Positions 22,969-34,429 are shown, counted from the first letter of the stretch. The stretch is DNA of 64,000 nucleotides from Closterium sp. Naga37s-1 (GCA_947471745.1 CANJKZ010000724.1:1318501-1382500), one strand, 5' to 3'. Notes: generated by a model not told the origin, from the sequence alone. Made by a program: numbers and translations.

Positions 22969-24565
22969 CAGAGAACGAAATAATTGTCCTTATGGACTCG
23001 ATCTATAGAGTAAGTGGCTCCAATCGTAAAATAAACATGTATTCTATTGTACAAATTGCATACATGGCTCGTGTCATGTGTTACCGGTTTGTATAGGCGC
23101 CCTCTAGCCCGTCAAACGATGGAGCTCTAACGAGTCAGCTTTTCTCTATCGACACCCCATATGGACAAATCCTTCCAAAATGTCTCGCGCATTATTTCGA
23201 GCGCAGTTAGATCTAGTTTCGTTAGGTACAGAGGCGATTACGAGCGTTGTCTACGATCTTACCTTAGTGCTATCTCCCCCGCAGCATGAAGCGCCTTAGT
23301 GTGGAGAAGCAGAAGCGCATCATGCAGCTAATTCAATAGGGGCGTAGTTACCGCCAAATCGCTAAGGAGATGGGTGTTTCGAAGTCCGCCGTCCATGACG
23401 AGCTTCTCCGCCACGTCAGTCTGCAAACGTACGACGAGCTAGTGCCGTCACTGGCGAAACTTGGTCGGCCGCGCAAGCTACCCGAGCAAATCGCGCAGAT
23501 AGTCGCAAGGTCGATAGCTTTATGTGAATTGAAATCCGCCGAGGCAACCGCGGGAATGATTGCTTCTACACACGGCATCAGTGTCACTGGCGTCACTGTT
23601 CAAAACACTCTCACGCGGCACAGAGTTAAGGCGATTGAAAAGTCGTCTAAGCCTAGACTATCCGAGAAAAACATCAACGACCGCAGGCAGTGGGCCAAGG
23701 ACCATCAGCACCGGACGATGGATGACTGGAAACGCGTCATGTGGAGCGATGAAACAAAGGTCTGCCGGTTTAGTAGCGACGGACGAAGTAGGGCCTGGAT
23801 TAGACAGGACTGCCCCATGGAGCCGCACCATGTGAAACAGACTGTCAAGCATGGCGGCGGCTCCATCATGATTTGGGGGTGCATGACATACAACGGCGCG
23901 GGTTTTATGTGCAAGATAGAGGGAATGATGAACGGGGAGTTGTACCGTTCAATCCTGCAAGACGGACTTCAACAGACTATCGAGCATTACGAGCTGAATC
24001 CCGAGGCAGTCGTGCTCCAGCATGACAACGACCCCAAGCATACGTGCCTGCTGGCAAAAAATTACCTTGCAGAGTAGCGGTACTCTGTTCTCCCATGGCC
24101 TGCATCTAGTCCGGACCATGACCCCATAGAACACCTATGGGTTTACTTGAAGAAGCAACTGGTTGCTTACCCCCGCCCCCCTGCAGGCATTCTCGAGCTG
24201 TGGGACAGAATTCAAGTGGAATGGGAGAAAATCCCCGCGGCCTGGTGCAGTGAATTGATCGACATCATGCCCAGGCGTGTGCGCGCTGTGCTCAAGGCCA
24301 AGGGTCGCTGGACCAAGTACTACATTCAGCCTGGTTTGCATGCGTGACTCTATTTGTAAGAAACTGTCCATATGACACTGTTTGCCTAATTCCTTTCCTG
24401 CAGATTGCTGAGCCGAGTTAATGGCCATGTAGCCTTGTGTTTGCATGAACAACCCTCCGGGTTTTAACCTTGTGGCGCCCTTAGATTAAGGCTTGAACAC
24501 GGTAGCAAATAATGCACATTTTCCATCCATATATCTTGGCATGCGGACAATTATTTCGTTCAGTG
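22969..24565 (+). mobile_element. Tc1/mariner transposon in NA4's 3' LTR
   Basis: 1,597 bp flanked by TA at 22967-22968 and 24566-24567. Ends are 21-bp inverted repeats (left CAGAGAACGAAATAATTGTC, right complement starting CACTGAACGAAATAATTGTC; two differences). Removing the element and one TA restores an LTR that differs from the NA4 left LTR by a single base at that spot, which confirms the boundaries. Confidence 0.96.
23286..24347 (+). pseudogene. Tc1-type DD34E transposase with two in-frame TAG stops
   Basis: A single frame runs from ATG 23286 to the stop after PGLHA at ~24347, interrupted by TAG at 23337-23339 (codon 18) and 24075-24077. The N-terminal part has paired helix-turn-helix character (YRQIAKEMGVSKSAV; TAGMIASTHGISVTGVTV). 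Catalytic motifs: WSDETKV, HDNDPKHT and SPDHDPIEHLW; 34 positions separate the second Asp from the Glu, as in Tc1. Length (about 350 codons) is normal. A full-length decayed copy; activity would need another source of transposase. Confidence 0.93.
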
Positions 24566-25696
24566 TATATACTGCCCTGCTTACTAGTGCAACCCCTCTT
24601 TCGTGTTCTATCTTTCTGTCTAGCATTCCTCGTTCTTATTTTCACACGAACTACTACAATCGGTTTGTGCCACAGTATGCAAAGATTCCTACACCTCTCA
24701 TCAATCTACTGAAAAAGAATACACTGTTCTGGTGGGAGGATGTGCATCAGCAAGCCATAGAGCAGTTGAAGACCGCACTTACGATCGCACCCATTCTGAT
24801 CCTGCCTGTTCCAGAAAAAGACTCTGTCATCGAAGCTGACGCTAGCGACCAAGCACTTGGATCAATCTTGATGCAAGACCAACGGAACAGACTTCTACTT
24901 ATCGCTTACCTTAGCAAAAAATTGCACGGGGTAGAACTCAACTACCCGATTCACGACAAAGAGGCCTTAGGATCATCACCGCATTCAAGACATGGCGATG
25001 CTACCTCGAAGGGAGAAAGACCACGGTCTACACTGACCATTGCAGCCTGAAGTACCTAAAGACGCAGCTGGCCCTCTCCAGGCGACAGGTCAGGTGGATC
25101 GACTTCCTCGAGACGCACTTCGATTATGACATCGTGTATAATCTGGGACACAAGAATAAGGCAGACGCACTGAGCCGACCTGGACACGTTGCCACCATAC
25201 AGATTGAGGGGATGAATCCGCTACTCAAGGGACTCTTACCATCGACCCCGAGATTCCCTTGGCAAAGAAGAAGAAATTGTTGCAATAGGACCACGACATC
25301 GCACTACGCAAAGGATCAACAAAGATATGGGTACCCAACAACCTGCCTCTTCGGCAACTACTTCTCGAGGAGTTCCAAGATGCACTCTACGCTGGACACT
25401 TCCGGAGTAACAAGACTCTTGTCGGGATTGCAAAAGTCTACTACTGGCCTCACATGGCAGACGACGAGCAGAAGTTCGTCACTTCGTGCGACACATGCCA
25501 GCGGACGAAGAGCACTAAGAAGAAAAAAATAGGACTTCTTCAGCCTCTGCCCGTCCCGGAACAGCCTTGGCAAGTGGTCAGCTTGGACTTCATCACTGGG
25601 CTACCACCTACCATAGCGGGGCATGACACCATCCTGGTCGTCATCGACAAATTCTCAAAGATGGGACACTTCATTCTAACGCATACAACCGCACGC

Positions 25697-25822
25697 TGTC
25701 AAACTTATATGTTAAAGTCTGTGTAGACTGTAGTGGGGTAGACAATATGGGGTACAACACTTTTAGGGTTTCCTACTTGTACCCACCTGTTTCCTAGTGC
25801 ATTCATTCCTCATTCTTTCACA
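25697..25822 (+). repeat. Copia-3 5' LTR
   Basis: 126 bp, TGTCAAACTT to CTTTCACA. Confidence 0.95.
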
Positions 25823-26112
25823 TGGTATCAGAGCAGGTTCCCTAGTGGGAACGTTTCCTAGGGCCCACCGAAAATCGATTTTTTTGTTCCTGCCCGGAGC
25901 GCGCTTCGCCCCTGCCCGAGTCGCGCCCCGTGTGCCTGACCTCCCGTCGCGTCCCCTGCCCTTAGCGGCCCGTCGCGCCCTCTTACGGCCCCTCGCGGCC
26001 CCTTAGCCGCTCCCTCGCGGCCCCTCTCACGGCCCCTCGCGGCCCCTTCGCGGCTCCCTCGCGGCCCCTCGCGGCCCCTCCCACGGTCCCTCGCGGCCCC
26101 ATCGCGGCTCCC

Positions 26113-27450
26113 TTGAGGCCCCTCGCGGCCCCTCGCGACCCCTCTCACGGCCCCTCGCGGGCCCTTCGCGGCCCCTCGTGGCCCCTCACACGGCCCCTCG
26201 AGGCCCCGCGGCCCCTTCTCAGCCGCCGCCGCCCCTGCCCCGGCCGCAGCAGCCGCCGCTGTCGTACTCCTGCCCTTCTTGCCACTGGTGAGCTCTGCTG
26301 TTACTGCTGTTACTGCTGCTCTTGCTACTACTGCTCTTTCTACTGCTACTGCTGTTCCTGGCGTGGCCAGATGCAGCTCCAGCGCCGTCCGCATGAGTCC
26401 CTCGCCCCTCATCAGCTTCGTGAGTGGTACGCTAGTTGGGGTTGTAGGGGTGGACGCACTGCTACTGCTGCTACTGTTGCCACTGCGGCTACCACTGCTC
26501 CTGCTGCCCCAGGCGGTGGCCAGATGCAGCTCCAGCGACGTCCGCGTGAGTCCCTCACGCCCCAGCAGCTTCGTGAGTGGTACGCTACTTGGGGTTGTCG
26601 GGGTGGCCGTAGTGAGAGTCGTTCTGGCGTGGGTAGTTCGGGAGCTGCCTGTCGTAGCCAAGTGCAGCTGCAGCGTAGTCCGCGCGCGGTCCTTTCGCCC
26701 CAGCAGCTTCGTGAGTGGTACGCTCAGCGTGGAGGGTCACGGAGTACTGCTCGCTGTCCGTACCCAGAGCTTGTTGGCTGCCTCATGTACCTGATGACCT
26801 GCACTCGACCTGACCTTGCATACCCTCTTAGCATCTTGGCACGCTATGTTGCTCCTGGGAGACACCGACCAGAGCACATGGCTGCAGCGAAGAGGGTGTT
26901 GCGCTACTTGTGCAGTACGTCGGGCATGGGGCTAGTGCTTGGAGGGCGGCGTTCAGTGGCCCTCACAGGTCACGCAGATGCTTCTTGGGCTGACGACCAG
27001 GCTACGCAGCGGTCGTCACAGGGTTACACCTTCAGCCTTGGTTCTGGCTCTGTTTCGTGGCGGTCTACCCGTTCGTCTTCTGTTCTCGGCTCCAGCTGTG
27101 AGGCTGAGATCTATGCGGGGGCCATGGCTGCACAGGAGCTACGCTGGCTCACCTACCTGCTGACTGACCTAGGAGAGCCGCCTTGTTCTCCTCCAGTTCT
27201 GTACGTAGACAACAAGGCCATGCTGGCCTTGTGTCGGGAGCACAGACTGGAGCACAGAACGAAGCACATTGCTCTTCGCTACTTCCTTGCTCGTGAGCTG
27301 CAGCAGCGTGGTCAGCTGCGCCTTGCTTACGTGGCCTCTGAGGCCAACACTGCTGATATCTTTACCAAGGCACTTCCGCCTTGTGATCATCAGCGCTTCT
27401 GTACGATGCTAGGTCTTGTGCCTACTTGGCCTCACTTGCTCACTTCTTGA
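26113..27450 (+). CDS. Copia-3 fused Gag-fragment/RNase H ORF
   Basis: A 445-codon open frame. About residues 80-215 hold three tandem copies of a Gag piece: QMQLQRRPHESLAPHQLREW, its near-repeat, and QVQLQRSPRAVLSPQQLREW (starts near 26368, 26521 and 26659). At about 26755-26765 the sequence jumps, at a shared CCGTACCC, from Gag (STARCPY) into the RT/RNase H junction region (PELVGCLMYLMTCTRPDLAY). RNase H then follows to the end (GHADASWADD, VDNKAMLAL, ASEANTADIFTKAL). The true start is unclear; the first ~80 codons are leader repeat. The fusion frame is intact, but whether it is translated is unknown. Confidence 0.6.
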   Translation: MRPLAAPRDPSHGPSRALRGPSWPLTRPLEAPRPLLSRRRPCPGRSSRRCRTPALLATGELCCYCCYCCSCYYCSFYCYCCSWRGQMQLQRRPHESLAPHQLREWYASWGCRGGRTATAATVATAATTAPAAPGGGQMQLQRRPRESLTPQQLREWYATWGCRGGRSESRSGVGSSGAACRSQVQLQRSPRAVLSPQQLREWYAQRGGSRSTARCPYPELVGCLMYLMTCTRPDLAYPLSILARYVAPGRHRPEHMAAAKRVLRYLCSTSGMGLVLGGRRSVALTGHADASWADDQATQRSSQGYTFSLGSGSVSWRSTRSSSVLGSSCEAEIYAGAMAAQELRWLTYLLTDLGEPPCSPPVLYVDNKAMLALCREHRLEHRTKHIALRYFLARELQQRGQLRLAYVASEANTADIFTKALPPCDHQRFCTMLGLVPTWPHLLTS

Positions 27451-27647
27451 CCTTGCTTGTACTGTAATCTTTCTATACCTGCATTTGCTTGTTTACCTTT
27501 ATATATGATCTTGCATGTGAACTGGCCTTGTGGCCTTGAACTTGTGCTCGGAATGTGTGGTGACGTTGTGATCCACCCTGAGCTTGCTTTGCTTTGCTTG
27601 ACTGGTCTTGTGACCTCTTGTTCTCCCCCACTTTGTCTATGGGGGTG

Positions 27648-27773
27648 TGTCAAACTTATATGCTATAGTCTGTGTAGACTGTAGTGGGGTAGACAATATG
27701 GGGTACAACACTTTTAGGATTTCCTACTTGTACCCACCTGTTTCCTAGTGCATTCATTCCTCATTCTTTCACA
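27648..27773 (+). repeat. Copia-3 3' LTR
   Basis: 126 bp; CACGC follows, second copy of the target duplication. Confidence 0.95.
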
Positions 27774-27778
27774 CACGC

Positions 27779-28723
27779 ACGGAGGAAACGACACAGCTAT
27801 TCATCAAACACATCATCTCACAGCATGGTATCCCGACAACCCTCATATCCGACAGGGACCCCAACTTTACTAGCAAATTTTGGAAAGAGATCATGTCGCT
27901 TATGGGGACACGCCTAGCGATGTCATCTGCATATCATCCCCACACCGATGGGCAGACAGAGCGCTTGAACCAGATTGTGGAACAACTCTTGCGCGCAGCG
28001 TGCAAGGACGACATTAACAAGTGGGACTTGCACTTGCCAGTGTTAGAGTTCGCCTACAATAATGCAAAGCATGCCACAACAGGAGAGACCCCATTCTTCC
28101 TCTGTTACGGTCGACATTCGCTAACTCCTCAACAGCTGACAGTACCTGCAATCGTCTAGCCCGCGTACGACTTCGTTACTACAATGCAGCAGCTTCGGGA
28201 TCGGACGCAGAAGCGTCTACATGACATACAGTTTTCACAGAAATGCTCGGCCGATCGTCATCGCCGTGATCATACCATTGCGGTTGGTGGCCATGTGCTT
28301 CTCGACACATGCAACCTGAACCTCAGTCACCTTCCATCCAAGTTACGACCTCGCTTCTGCGGAATTTTCTTCGTAGAAGAGCAGGTCACTCCAGTCACAT
28401 TCCGCTTGTGCCTACCAGCTACTTGGAAGATTCATAACGCCTTCCACGTGCAGCTTCTTAATCCCTATCGGGATCCAAATAAGTTGTACACGTGACGCCA
28501 ACATCCGCCGCCACCTCCAGTCCTCGTGAATGATGAACCTGAGTACGAGGTCGAATCTGTGCTTGCACATCGTCTTCGTCGGCAAGGCGCCCTGGAGTTT
28601 CTCATATGCTGGAAGGGCTATGATCCTTCTGATGACAGCTGGGTCTCTGAAGAAGACGTGAATAACGCCCGACGTTTTCTCCGCGATTATCTTGTCAAGC
28701 AGGGTATTACATCTACCACCTAG
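27779..28723 (+). pseudogene. Chromovirus integrase core and chromodomain
   Basis: Resumes the integrase core interrupted by Copia-3: TLISDRDPNF (second catalytic Asp), SSAYHPHTDGQTERLNQ (catalytic Glu), then LEFAYNNAKHATTGETPF. TAG at ~28158 and TGA at ~28494 break the frame. The GPY/F-like segment is LRPRFCGIFFV and KIHNAFHVQLLNPYRD. The C-terminus is a chromodomain (YEVESVLAHRLRRQGALEFL, WKGYDPSDDSWVSEEDV). In this class the chromodomain directs integration towards particular chromatin, which marks the element as a chromovirus. Confidence 0.9.
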
Positions 28724-28740
28724 CTCTGAGGGGGGGGGAG

Positions 28741-28979
28741 TGTGAGAGTACCCCGACGTTCGACATAATTCTAATTAGTATATTTTTACTCTTTCTTGTT
28801 CTCCTTATCTCCTCTTTCATTTGCACTATATTTCACCTCAATTGCATTGTAGAAAAGCGCGTTCCCAAAGGTTCGGATTATCTTTTGTGTCTATGTATTT
28901 CCGAGCATAAAGACACCTTGTACTATCGAGTGGAAATTTGATCCTTTGACACCCGCTCCCTGAAGGTCCACTGAAGCTC
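28741..28979 (+). repeat. Chromovirus 3' LTR
   Basis: Starts TGTGAGAGTACC after a G-rich polypurine tract. It matches the 5' LTR to about 28925; the end is placed by the candidate duplication CCCGT and by Copia-B coding continuity. Confidence 0.7.
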
Positions 28980-29078
28980 CCCGTGACGATCGATACCACT
29001 ACCATCGGTAGACACCAGCAAAACGTACCACGGCGCGACACTCCAAGCAGCGGCAGTTCAAATCACCATACCCGAGAA
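28980..29078 (+). pseudogene. Copia-B segment 3
   Basis: About 100 bp of Copia-B coding DNA between the chromovirus and Copia-4. The frame reads IPLPSVDTSKTYHGATLQAA and VQITIP, and joins segment 4 in frame (EKPAEQFGKE) when Copia-4 is removed. GAGAA at 29074-29078 is the first copy of the Copia-4 target duplication. Confidence 0.75.
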
Positions 29079-29197
29079 TGTGAGAATAAGAACGAGGAGT
29101 GAATGAACTAGCAAGCAGGTGGGTACAAGTATGAAAACCTAAAAGAGTTGTACCCCATATTGTCTACCCCACTACAGCCTACAATATAGTTCTGACA
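29079..29197 (-). repeat. Copia-4 3' LTR
   Basis: 119 bp; minus strand TGTCAGAACTATATTG to TTATTCTCACA. Confidence 0.93.
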
Positions 29198-29416
29198 CAC
29201 CCCCATAGGCAAAGTGGGGGACAAGCAAGAGAACAAGGCAAGGTCAAGCTCAAGGTGGATCACAACGTCACCACACATTCTGAGCACCAGTTCAAGGCCA
29301 CAAGGCCAGTTCACATGCAGGATTATAAAGCAAGGTGAACAAGCAAGAGAGTGATCTCAACCTAGCAAGGGTAAGGATGCAGGTGTAGGTATATATAGAT
29401 CACAGTACAAACAAAG

Positions 29417-32400
29417 TCAAGAGGTAAGCAAGTGAGGGCCGGTAGGCACAAGACCTAGCATAGAACAGAAACGCTGATGATCACAAGGCTGAAGTGCCTT
29501 GGTAAAGATATCAGCAGTGTTGGCCCGAGAGGCCACGTAAGCAAGACGAAGCTGACCACGCAGCTGCAACTCTCGAGCAAGGAAGTAGCGCAGAGAAATG
29601 TGCTTCGTTCCGTGCTCCAGTCTGTGCTCCTTACACAAGGCCAGCATGGCCTTGTTATCGACGTACAAAACTGGAGGAGAACGAGGCGCCTCTCCCAAGT
29701 CGGTCAGCAGGTCGGTGAGCCAGCGTAACTCCTGTGCAGCCATGGCCCCAGCGTAGATCTCAGCCTCACAACTGGAGTCGAGAATAGAAGACGAGCGGGT
29801 AGACCGCCACGAAACAGAGCCGGAACCAAGGCTGAAGGTGTAACTCTGTGACGACCGCTGCGTAGCCAACCCAAGAAGCGTCTGCGTGACCAGTGAGGAC
29901 AACTCGAGCCCGTCCTCCAAGCACGAGCCCCATGCCCGACTTACTGCACAGGTAGCGCAACACCCTCTTAGCTGCAGCCATGTGCTCTGGTCGGTGTCTC
30001 CCAGGAGCAACATAGCGTGCCAAGATGCTAAGGGGTATGCCAGGTCAGGTCGAGTGCAGGTCATCACGTACATGAGGCAGCCAACAAGCTCTGGGTACGG
30101 GCCACTCGGCTCTACGGACTCATCCGAAGGCAGAGCTGAGAGCGAGTGGCGAGTAGACAGAGGAGTGGCCTGAGGCAAGGAGTACGTGAAGTTGAAGCGC
30201 TGAAGGACCTGCTGCACCATGTGTGACTGAGTCAAGGTAATGGTGCGCCGTGCTCTGTCACGGGTGATCTGCAAGCCAAGATAGCTGCGCAGTTCACCCA
30301 GGTCTGTGCACGTGTGTCTCTTCTGCAGCTCCGACTTCACGTGGGCGAGTCCCTCAGTGTCAGCAGTGGCAAAGACCAAGTCGTCGACGTACACGAGGAT
30401 GTAGAATGGCGGCAGCGAAGTGTCGGTGCGCAGAAACAGCGAAGGGTCGGCAGTAGAAGGAGCAAACCCAAGAGCCGCAAGCGTAGTCCTCAGTGTGTCG
30501 TGCCACTCACGGGGCGCCTGGCGGAGACCGTAGACTGGCCGCCAGAGGCTCCACTGGGTACCAGGAGGAAACGACCTAGTGAAGCCAGGTGGGTGGCGCA
30601 GCCAGATCTCCTCGTGCAGGCTGCCCTGTAGGAAAGCAGTGCTGAAGTCAAGAGAGTGAAGCTCGTAGTCACGCTGAGCAGCGATGTGCAGCAGAACCCG
30701 AAGAGTGGTCATCTTCGGGGTCGGGGAGAAGGTCAGGAAGAAGTCAACTCCCTGTCGCTGACTGAAGCACCGAGCAATGTAACGCGCCTTGAAGAGAGTC
30801 GGAGAACCCGGCGGCCGCTTCACCCTGAAAATCCTCATGCCACTGACGATGTTCGCCCCAGGAGGGGGAACCTCGTCGATGTAAGTGCCTGTGGACTTCC
30901 AGGATGCCATCTCTGCGTCCATGGCTGACTGCCACTGAGAGGAGTAGGGACCCTCTATCGCCTCTGCGTAAGAGCGCGGGGTCGGGATGTCTGGTGCATC
31001 CGGGTCTCCCTCAGGTGCAATCAGCATGGACACGAGATGAGGTATAGCGGCTGCAAAGCACTCAAAGCCCTCCTGCCTACCAAGAGCACACTCACCCCCG
31101 ACGGACGGAGGACAGACAGACGCAGACTCAGCAACAAGACTAGCGGCGTAGTCGAGACGACAGTGAGCAGCAAAGTCGACAAGCTCAGCAACTAAGGCAG
31201 GCGCAGCAGTGGACTCAAAGGAAGGGTCAGTGACAACAGTGGCCAGGAGACGCGTGACAGTAGGACTAGCAGCACGAAGGGAGTCAGACTCTGGGTCAGA
31301 AGGGGCAGGAAGAGAGGACGCAGGAGGAGACGGCAGAGGGACACGCTGTGGAGCAGTGGAAGGGCGCAGAGCCATCCAGTGCGTGCCAGGGACAGGAGGA
31401 GGACGCTGACGCGAACCACGACGACTAGTGCTAGCAGCACGAACAGGCAACGCACGACGAGACGCAGGCTCACGACGCTCAGCAGGACCTCTGGTCGGAC
31501 CAGTTTAAGGAGAAGGAGCAGGCAGTGGGGAGGCGGGCTGTAACTGTGACTGCGACTGGACACGCGGTGGACACCCTAAGGAAGGAGCAGGACCAGTAGA
31601 AGGCGGAAGACCAAGAACCTGCTGAAGGAGCGGAACGTAGTACGGCCGCGGCCGCGCAGCGCCTCCAGAACCAGCAGTGACAGAACCAGCACCCCCAATG
31701 GCAGCTCCAACTCCAGCAGTACCACCAGCTCCAGCAGCACCTCCAGCAGCACCAGAAGCGCCAACTCCAGCACCTCTAGCAGCTCCAGCTCGAGCAAGAC
31801 CACCAGAAGCTCCAGCAGGACCACCAGAAGCTCCAGCAGCGCCTGCAGCTCCAGCTCCAGTACCTCCAGCAGCACCTGCCCCAGCAGCACCGCCAGCTCC
31901 AGCACCTCCAGCAGCTCCAGCTCCAGCAGCACCACCAGGCCCAGCAGCTCCAGTACCTCTAGTACGAGCACCTCCGGGACCCGTGGCCCCAGAACCCCCA
32001 GCAGCTCCAGCAGCAGCAAGACCTCCAGCAGCAGCAGGGCCTCCAGCGCCCGGAGCACCACCAGCTCCAGCAGCACGGCTCCAGCGCCGAGCAAACCACT
32101 CGCGCAGCTGCTGTGGAGAGAGTGGCTCCCGCCGGGGCGAAGCACCCGAAGGACCTCCAGGCCCAGCACCGCCAGACTCAACACGAGCAGGCCCAGCACC
32201 CTCAGGCTCCGCACCCCCAGACTCAGCAACCCTAGGCTCAGCACCCCCAGACCCAGCACCCCCAGGCTCAGCACCCCCAGACTCAGCACCCGCAGGCTCA
32301 GCACCCCCAGGCTCAGCACCCCCAGGCTCAGCACCCCCAGACTCAGCACCCCCAGGCTCCGCACGCTCAGGCTCAGCACGCTCAGGCTCAGCACCCCCAG

Positions 32401-33860
32401 ACCCAGCACCCGCAGGCTCAGTACCCCTAGCAGCACCAAAGTCAACAGCTACCTCGACAGGCTCGACTGCGTCTACCTGGGACACATCTGAGGGGGCAGG
32501 ACCCTGAGGGGGTAGGGGGTCTACCGGGGGAGGACCTGGCGCGAGGAAGAGCGGCGGGCGAGGGAGGGGGGCAGTGCGGTAGGGGAAGAGACGGTAGTAA
32601 GGAACCGACTCGTCAAACGTGACGTCCTGAGAGGACAGAACATGGCGCGAGGTGGGGTGGTAAAACTGCCAACCAGGCGCGTCAGGGGGGGAGCCAAGGA
32701 AGACGCAGGGAACAGCACGGGAGGACAGCTTGTCCGCAGACAAGTCGCGGACGAAAGCTCGAGATCCCCAGACACGGAACGCAGACTCATGGCCCACCTT
32801 CCCCATCCACCGCAAAGTAGGTGTGGTCTCCGGCATGGAGACCCGGGGCTGGAGGTTGAGCTGATGTGCCGCGTACTTTACCGCGAACGACCACAGAAAA
32901 TGGGGAGCAGTCGCATGGATCATGGACGTACGAGCGACATCCATGACCATGCCAATGCAGCGCTCAGCAATCCCATTTTGCCGCGGAGAGGCCGGAAGCG
33001 TGAACGTGGCGAATGCCCTCCGCACGACAGAAGGCTCGCAGAAGGTCGAAGGAAAACTCTCCACCTCTGTCGGAGTGCAGACGCAGAACAGGAAGGTCCG
33101 AGCCGAAACTCTCGCTGAGCTGACGACGGGCAGTGCGGATCCAGTCGATCAGCACCTCAGTGACCTCACCCTTGCGGCGCAAGGGGAAGACTGTGGTGTA
33201 ACGCGAGTAGTCGTCAACGACCAGCAGAAATTAGCGCTCATGACCCTGGCCACGGACGCGAGCTGGGCCCCACACGTCCATGTGAAGCGTCTGCAGGGGG
33301 CCTCCGTCGGAGGGAACTCGGAGGAGTGAGGAGCAGCAGACTCTATACCTGGGTTAGGCGGCACACCCAGGTAACAGGCACCCTCAGCACTAGTAGGCAA
33401 TGCATAGATGGCAGTGAGGATAGCATCATAGTCAAGAGCAAAGATATCTACCCTCTTCCTAAGCAGCTCCAGCCAGGAGGGGAGCTCAGCGTCGTCGCCA
33501 AACTCTGTACGCCAGGCGTCGCTCAGACTGGTGAAGCAGCGGGACTGTGCGTGACCAACCGTCCCGCAAGGCTGACCAGCCCGAGCACCAGTGCGAATGA
33601 CGTACGGGCAGCGAGCAGTACTCCGTGACCCTCTACTCTGAGCGTACCACTCACGAAGATGCTGGGGCGAAAGAACCGCGCGCGGACGCTGCTGTAGCTG
33701 CACCTGGTCACTACAACAAGCTCCCGAGCGACCCGCCTCAGGGCGACTCCCACCACGGCCACCCCTACAACCCCAACTAGCGTACCACTCACAAAGCTGC
33801 TAGGGCGTGAGGGACTCACGCGGACGTCGCTGGAGCTGCATCTGGCCACCGCCAGGAGCA
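29417..33860 (-). pseudogene. Copia-4 gag-pol remnant
   Basis: Minus strand. Gag piece with two copies of the MQLQ..RP....LREW motif (33840 and 33703 down), a Cys/His cluster, then a jump from NPGIES to AAPHSSEFPPTEAP, deleting protease and pre-integrase. One base is lost near 33297 (frameshift), a Tyr codon became TAA near 33232, and there is another frameshift near 33010. Integrase resumes at 33064 with NGIAERCIG. A GGAEP-type linker and Ala/Gly-rich stretch follow. A TAA at 31505-31507 replaces the Tyr of SPYAGP in Copia-5. From 31450 to 29417 RT (YVDD) and RNase H are open (677 codons). Confidence 0.88.
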
Positions 33861-34429
33861 GCAGTAGCAGTAGTAGCAGTAGCAGCAGCAGTAGCAGTAG
33901 TAGCAGTAGCAGCAGCAGTAGCAGCAGAAACAGCAGTAGCAGCACGGGCAGGGCAGTGTAGCTCAGTAGAGCAGGGCTGCATAGCCCGGCAGCACGACAC
34001 GGCTCGGCGCCCGCAAGGCGGCTCGGCTCAGCTGGGCGGCGCGGCTCGGCTGGCAGGCAAGCGCGGCAGGCAGGCAGGCAGGGCAGCGCGCTAGTAAGGC
34101 AGGCGCGCGGGAAGCGCGAGTAGGGCAAGTGCTCACCAGTGGCGGGAAGGGCAGTCGCTCGCCGGTCGAGCAGGGTAGGCGCACGACGGCAGCGACGGCG
34201 GGGCCGGGACAGCTGCAGGGCGGGGCAGCGACAGCGGAAGGGGGCTCCGCGGCAGCTACTGTAGGTCGGGGCCGCGACTGCTGCAGGCGGCTCCGCGGCA
34301 GCTGCATCAGGGCGGGGCCGCGATTGCTGCAGGCGGCTCCGCGGGAGCTGCTGTAGGGCGGGGCCGCGACGGCGGCAGAGGGCTCCGCGGCAGCTGCTGC
34401 AGGGCGGGGCTCCAAGGCAGCTGCTGCAG

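Larger units (their letters stand above)
21494..24646 (+). mobile_element. NA4: non-autonomous LTR element, 3' LTR split by Tc1/mariner
   Basis: Left LTR 21494-21647 (154 bp). Right LTR 22894-22968 plus 24568-24646, also 154 bp once the mariner element and its TA are removed. Target duplication CGAAC at 21489-21493 and 24647-24651. Primer site TGCTATCAAAGC at 21648-21659 (two mismatches from the standard). The interior (about 1.25 kb) has leader hairpins (21710-21733, 21750-21774, 21783 on), repeats of CCCGTCGTGGCGCCC type (21850-22200), the CGTCTCCCACTGCTGCAGC module (~22350), a CCAGTTGCTCC repeat (22500-22740) and the polypurine hairpin (22871-22891). Confidence 0.94.
21394..25691 (+). pseudogene. 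Chromovirus RT end, RNase H and integrase N-terminal part
   Basis: The RT tail GVHVDPKIIKVVRTW and LQQFFGFAN (to 21493) continues after NA4 at 24652 with YYNRFVPQYAKIPTPL, then RNase H (IEADASDQALGSIL, LIAYLSKKL). A frameshift near 24970 follows; the frame resumes with the NKADALSRPGH end of RNase H (~25145-25190). The integrase zinc finger (CDTCQRTK) and core start (SLDFITGLP, VVIDKFSKMGHFI) occupy 25454-25691. Copia-3 then interrupts after THTTA. At least three frameshifts; non-functional. Confidence 0.85.
25697..27773 (+). mobile_element. Copia-3: 2.1-kb deletion derivative in the chromovirus
   Basis: 126-bp LTRs (25697-25822 and 27648-27773; about three differences), target duplication CACGC at 25692-25696 and 27774-27778. 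A standard primer site TGGTATCAGAGC at 25823-25834 is followed by the GTTCCC/GGGAAC hairpin (25837-25852). The leader is CCCCTCGCGG repeats (25960-26220). A shortened gag is fused to the RNase H region; protease, integrase and RT are gone. Standard Copia-family 3' UTR and polypurine hairpin (27625-27645). Confidence 0.95.
21028..28979 (+). mobile_element. Ty3/gypsy chromovirus, deleted and twice invaded
   Basis: 5' LTR from 21028 (TGTGAGAGTACGCCGACG), 3' LTR from 28741 (TGTGAGAGTACCCCGACG) preceded by a GGGGGGGGGAG polypurine tract. Between them, once NA4 and Copia-3 are removed, are the end of reverse transcriptase, RNase H, integrase and a C-terminal chromodomain; gag, protease and most of RT are missing. 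CCCGT at 21023-21027 and 28980-28984 is a candidate target duplication, and Copia-B coding sequence is continuous across it. The right LTR end is uncertain because the left copy is cut short. Confidence 0.88.

Noticed and set aside
2217..24077. A non-standard genetic code in which TAG means Gln (TAG in Copia-1 gag-pol and twice in the mariner transposase).
   Set aside because: Stops in decayed elements fall at Gln, Glu, Tyr and other positions and include TAA and TGA (Copia-B ~37970 and ~38102; chromovirus ~28494; Copia-4 31505). Copia-5 and the gene at 59331 stay open under the standard code.
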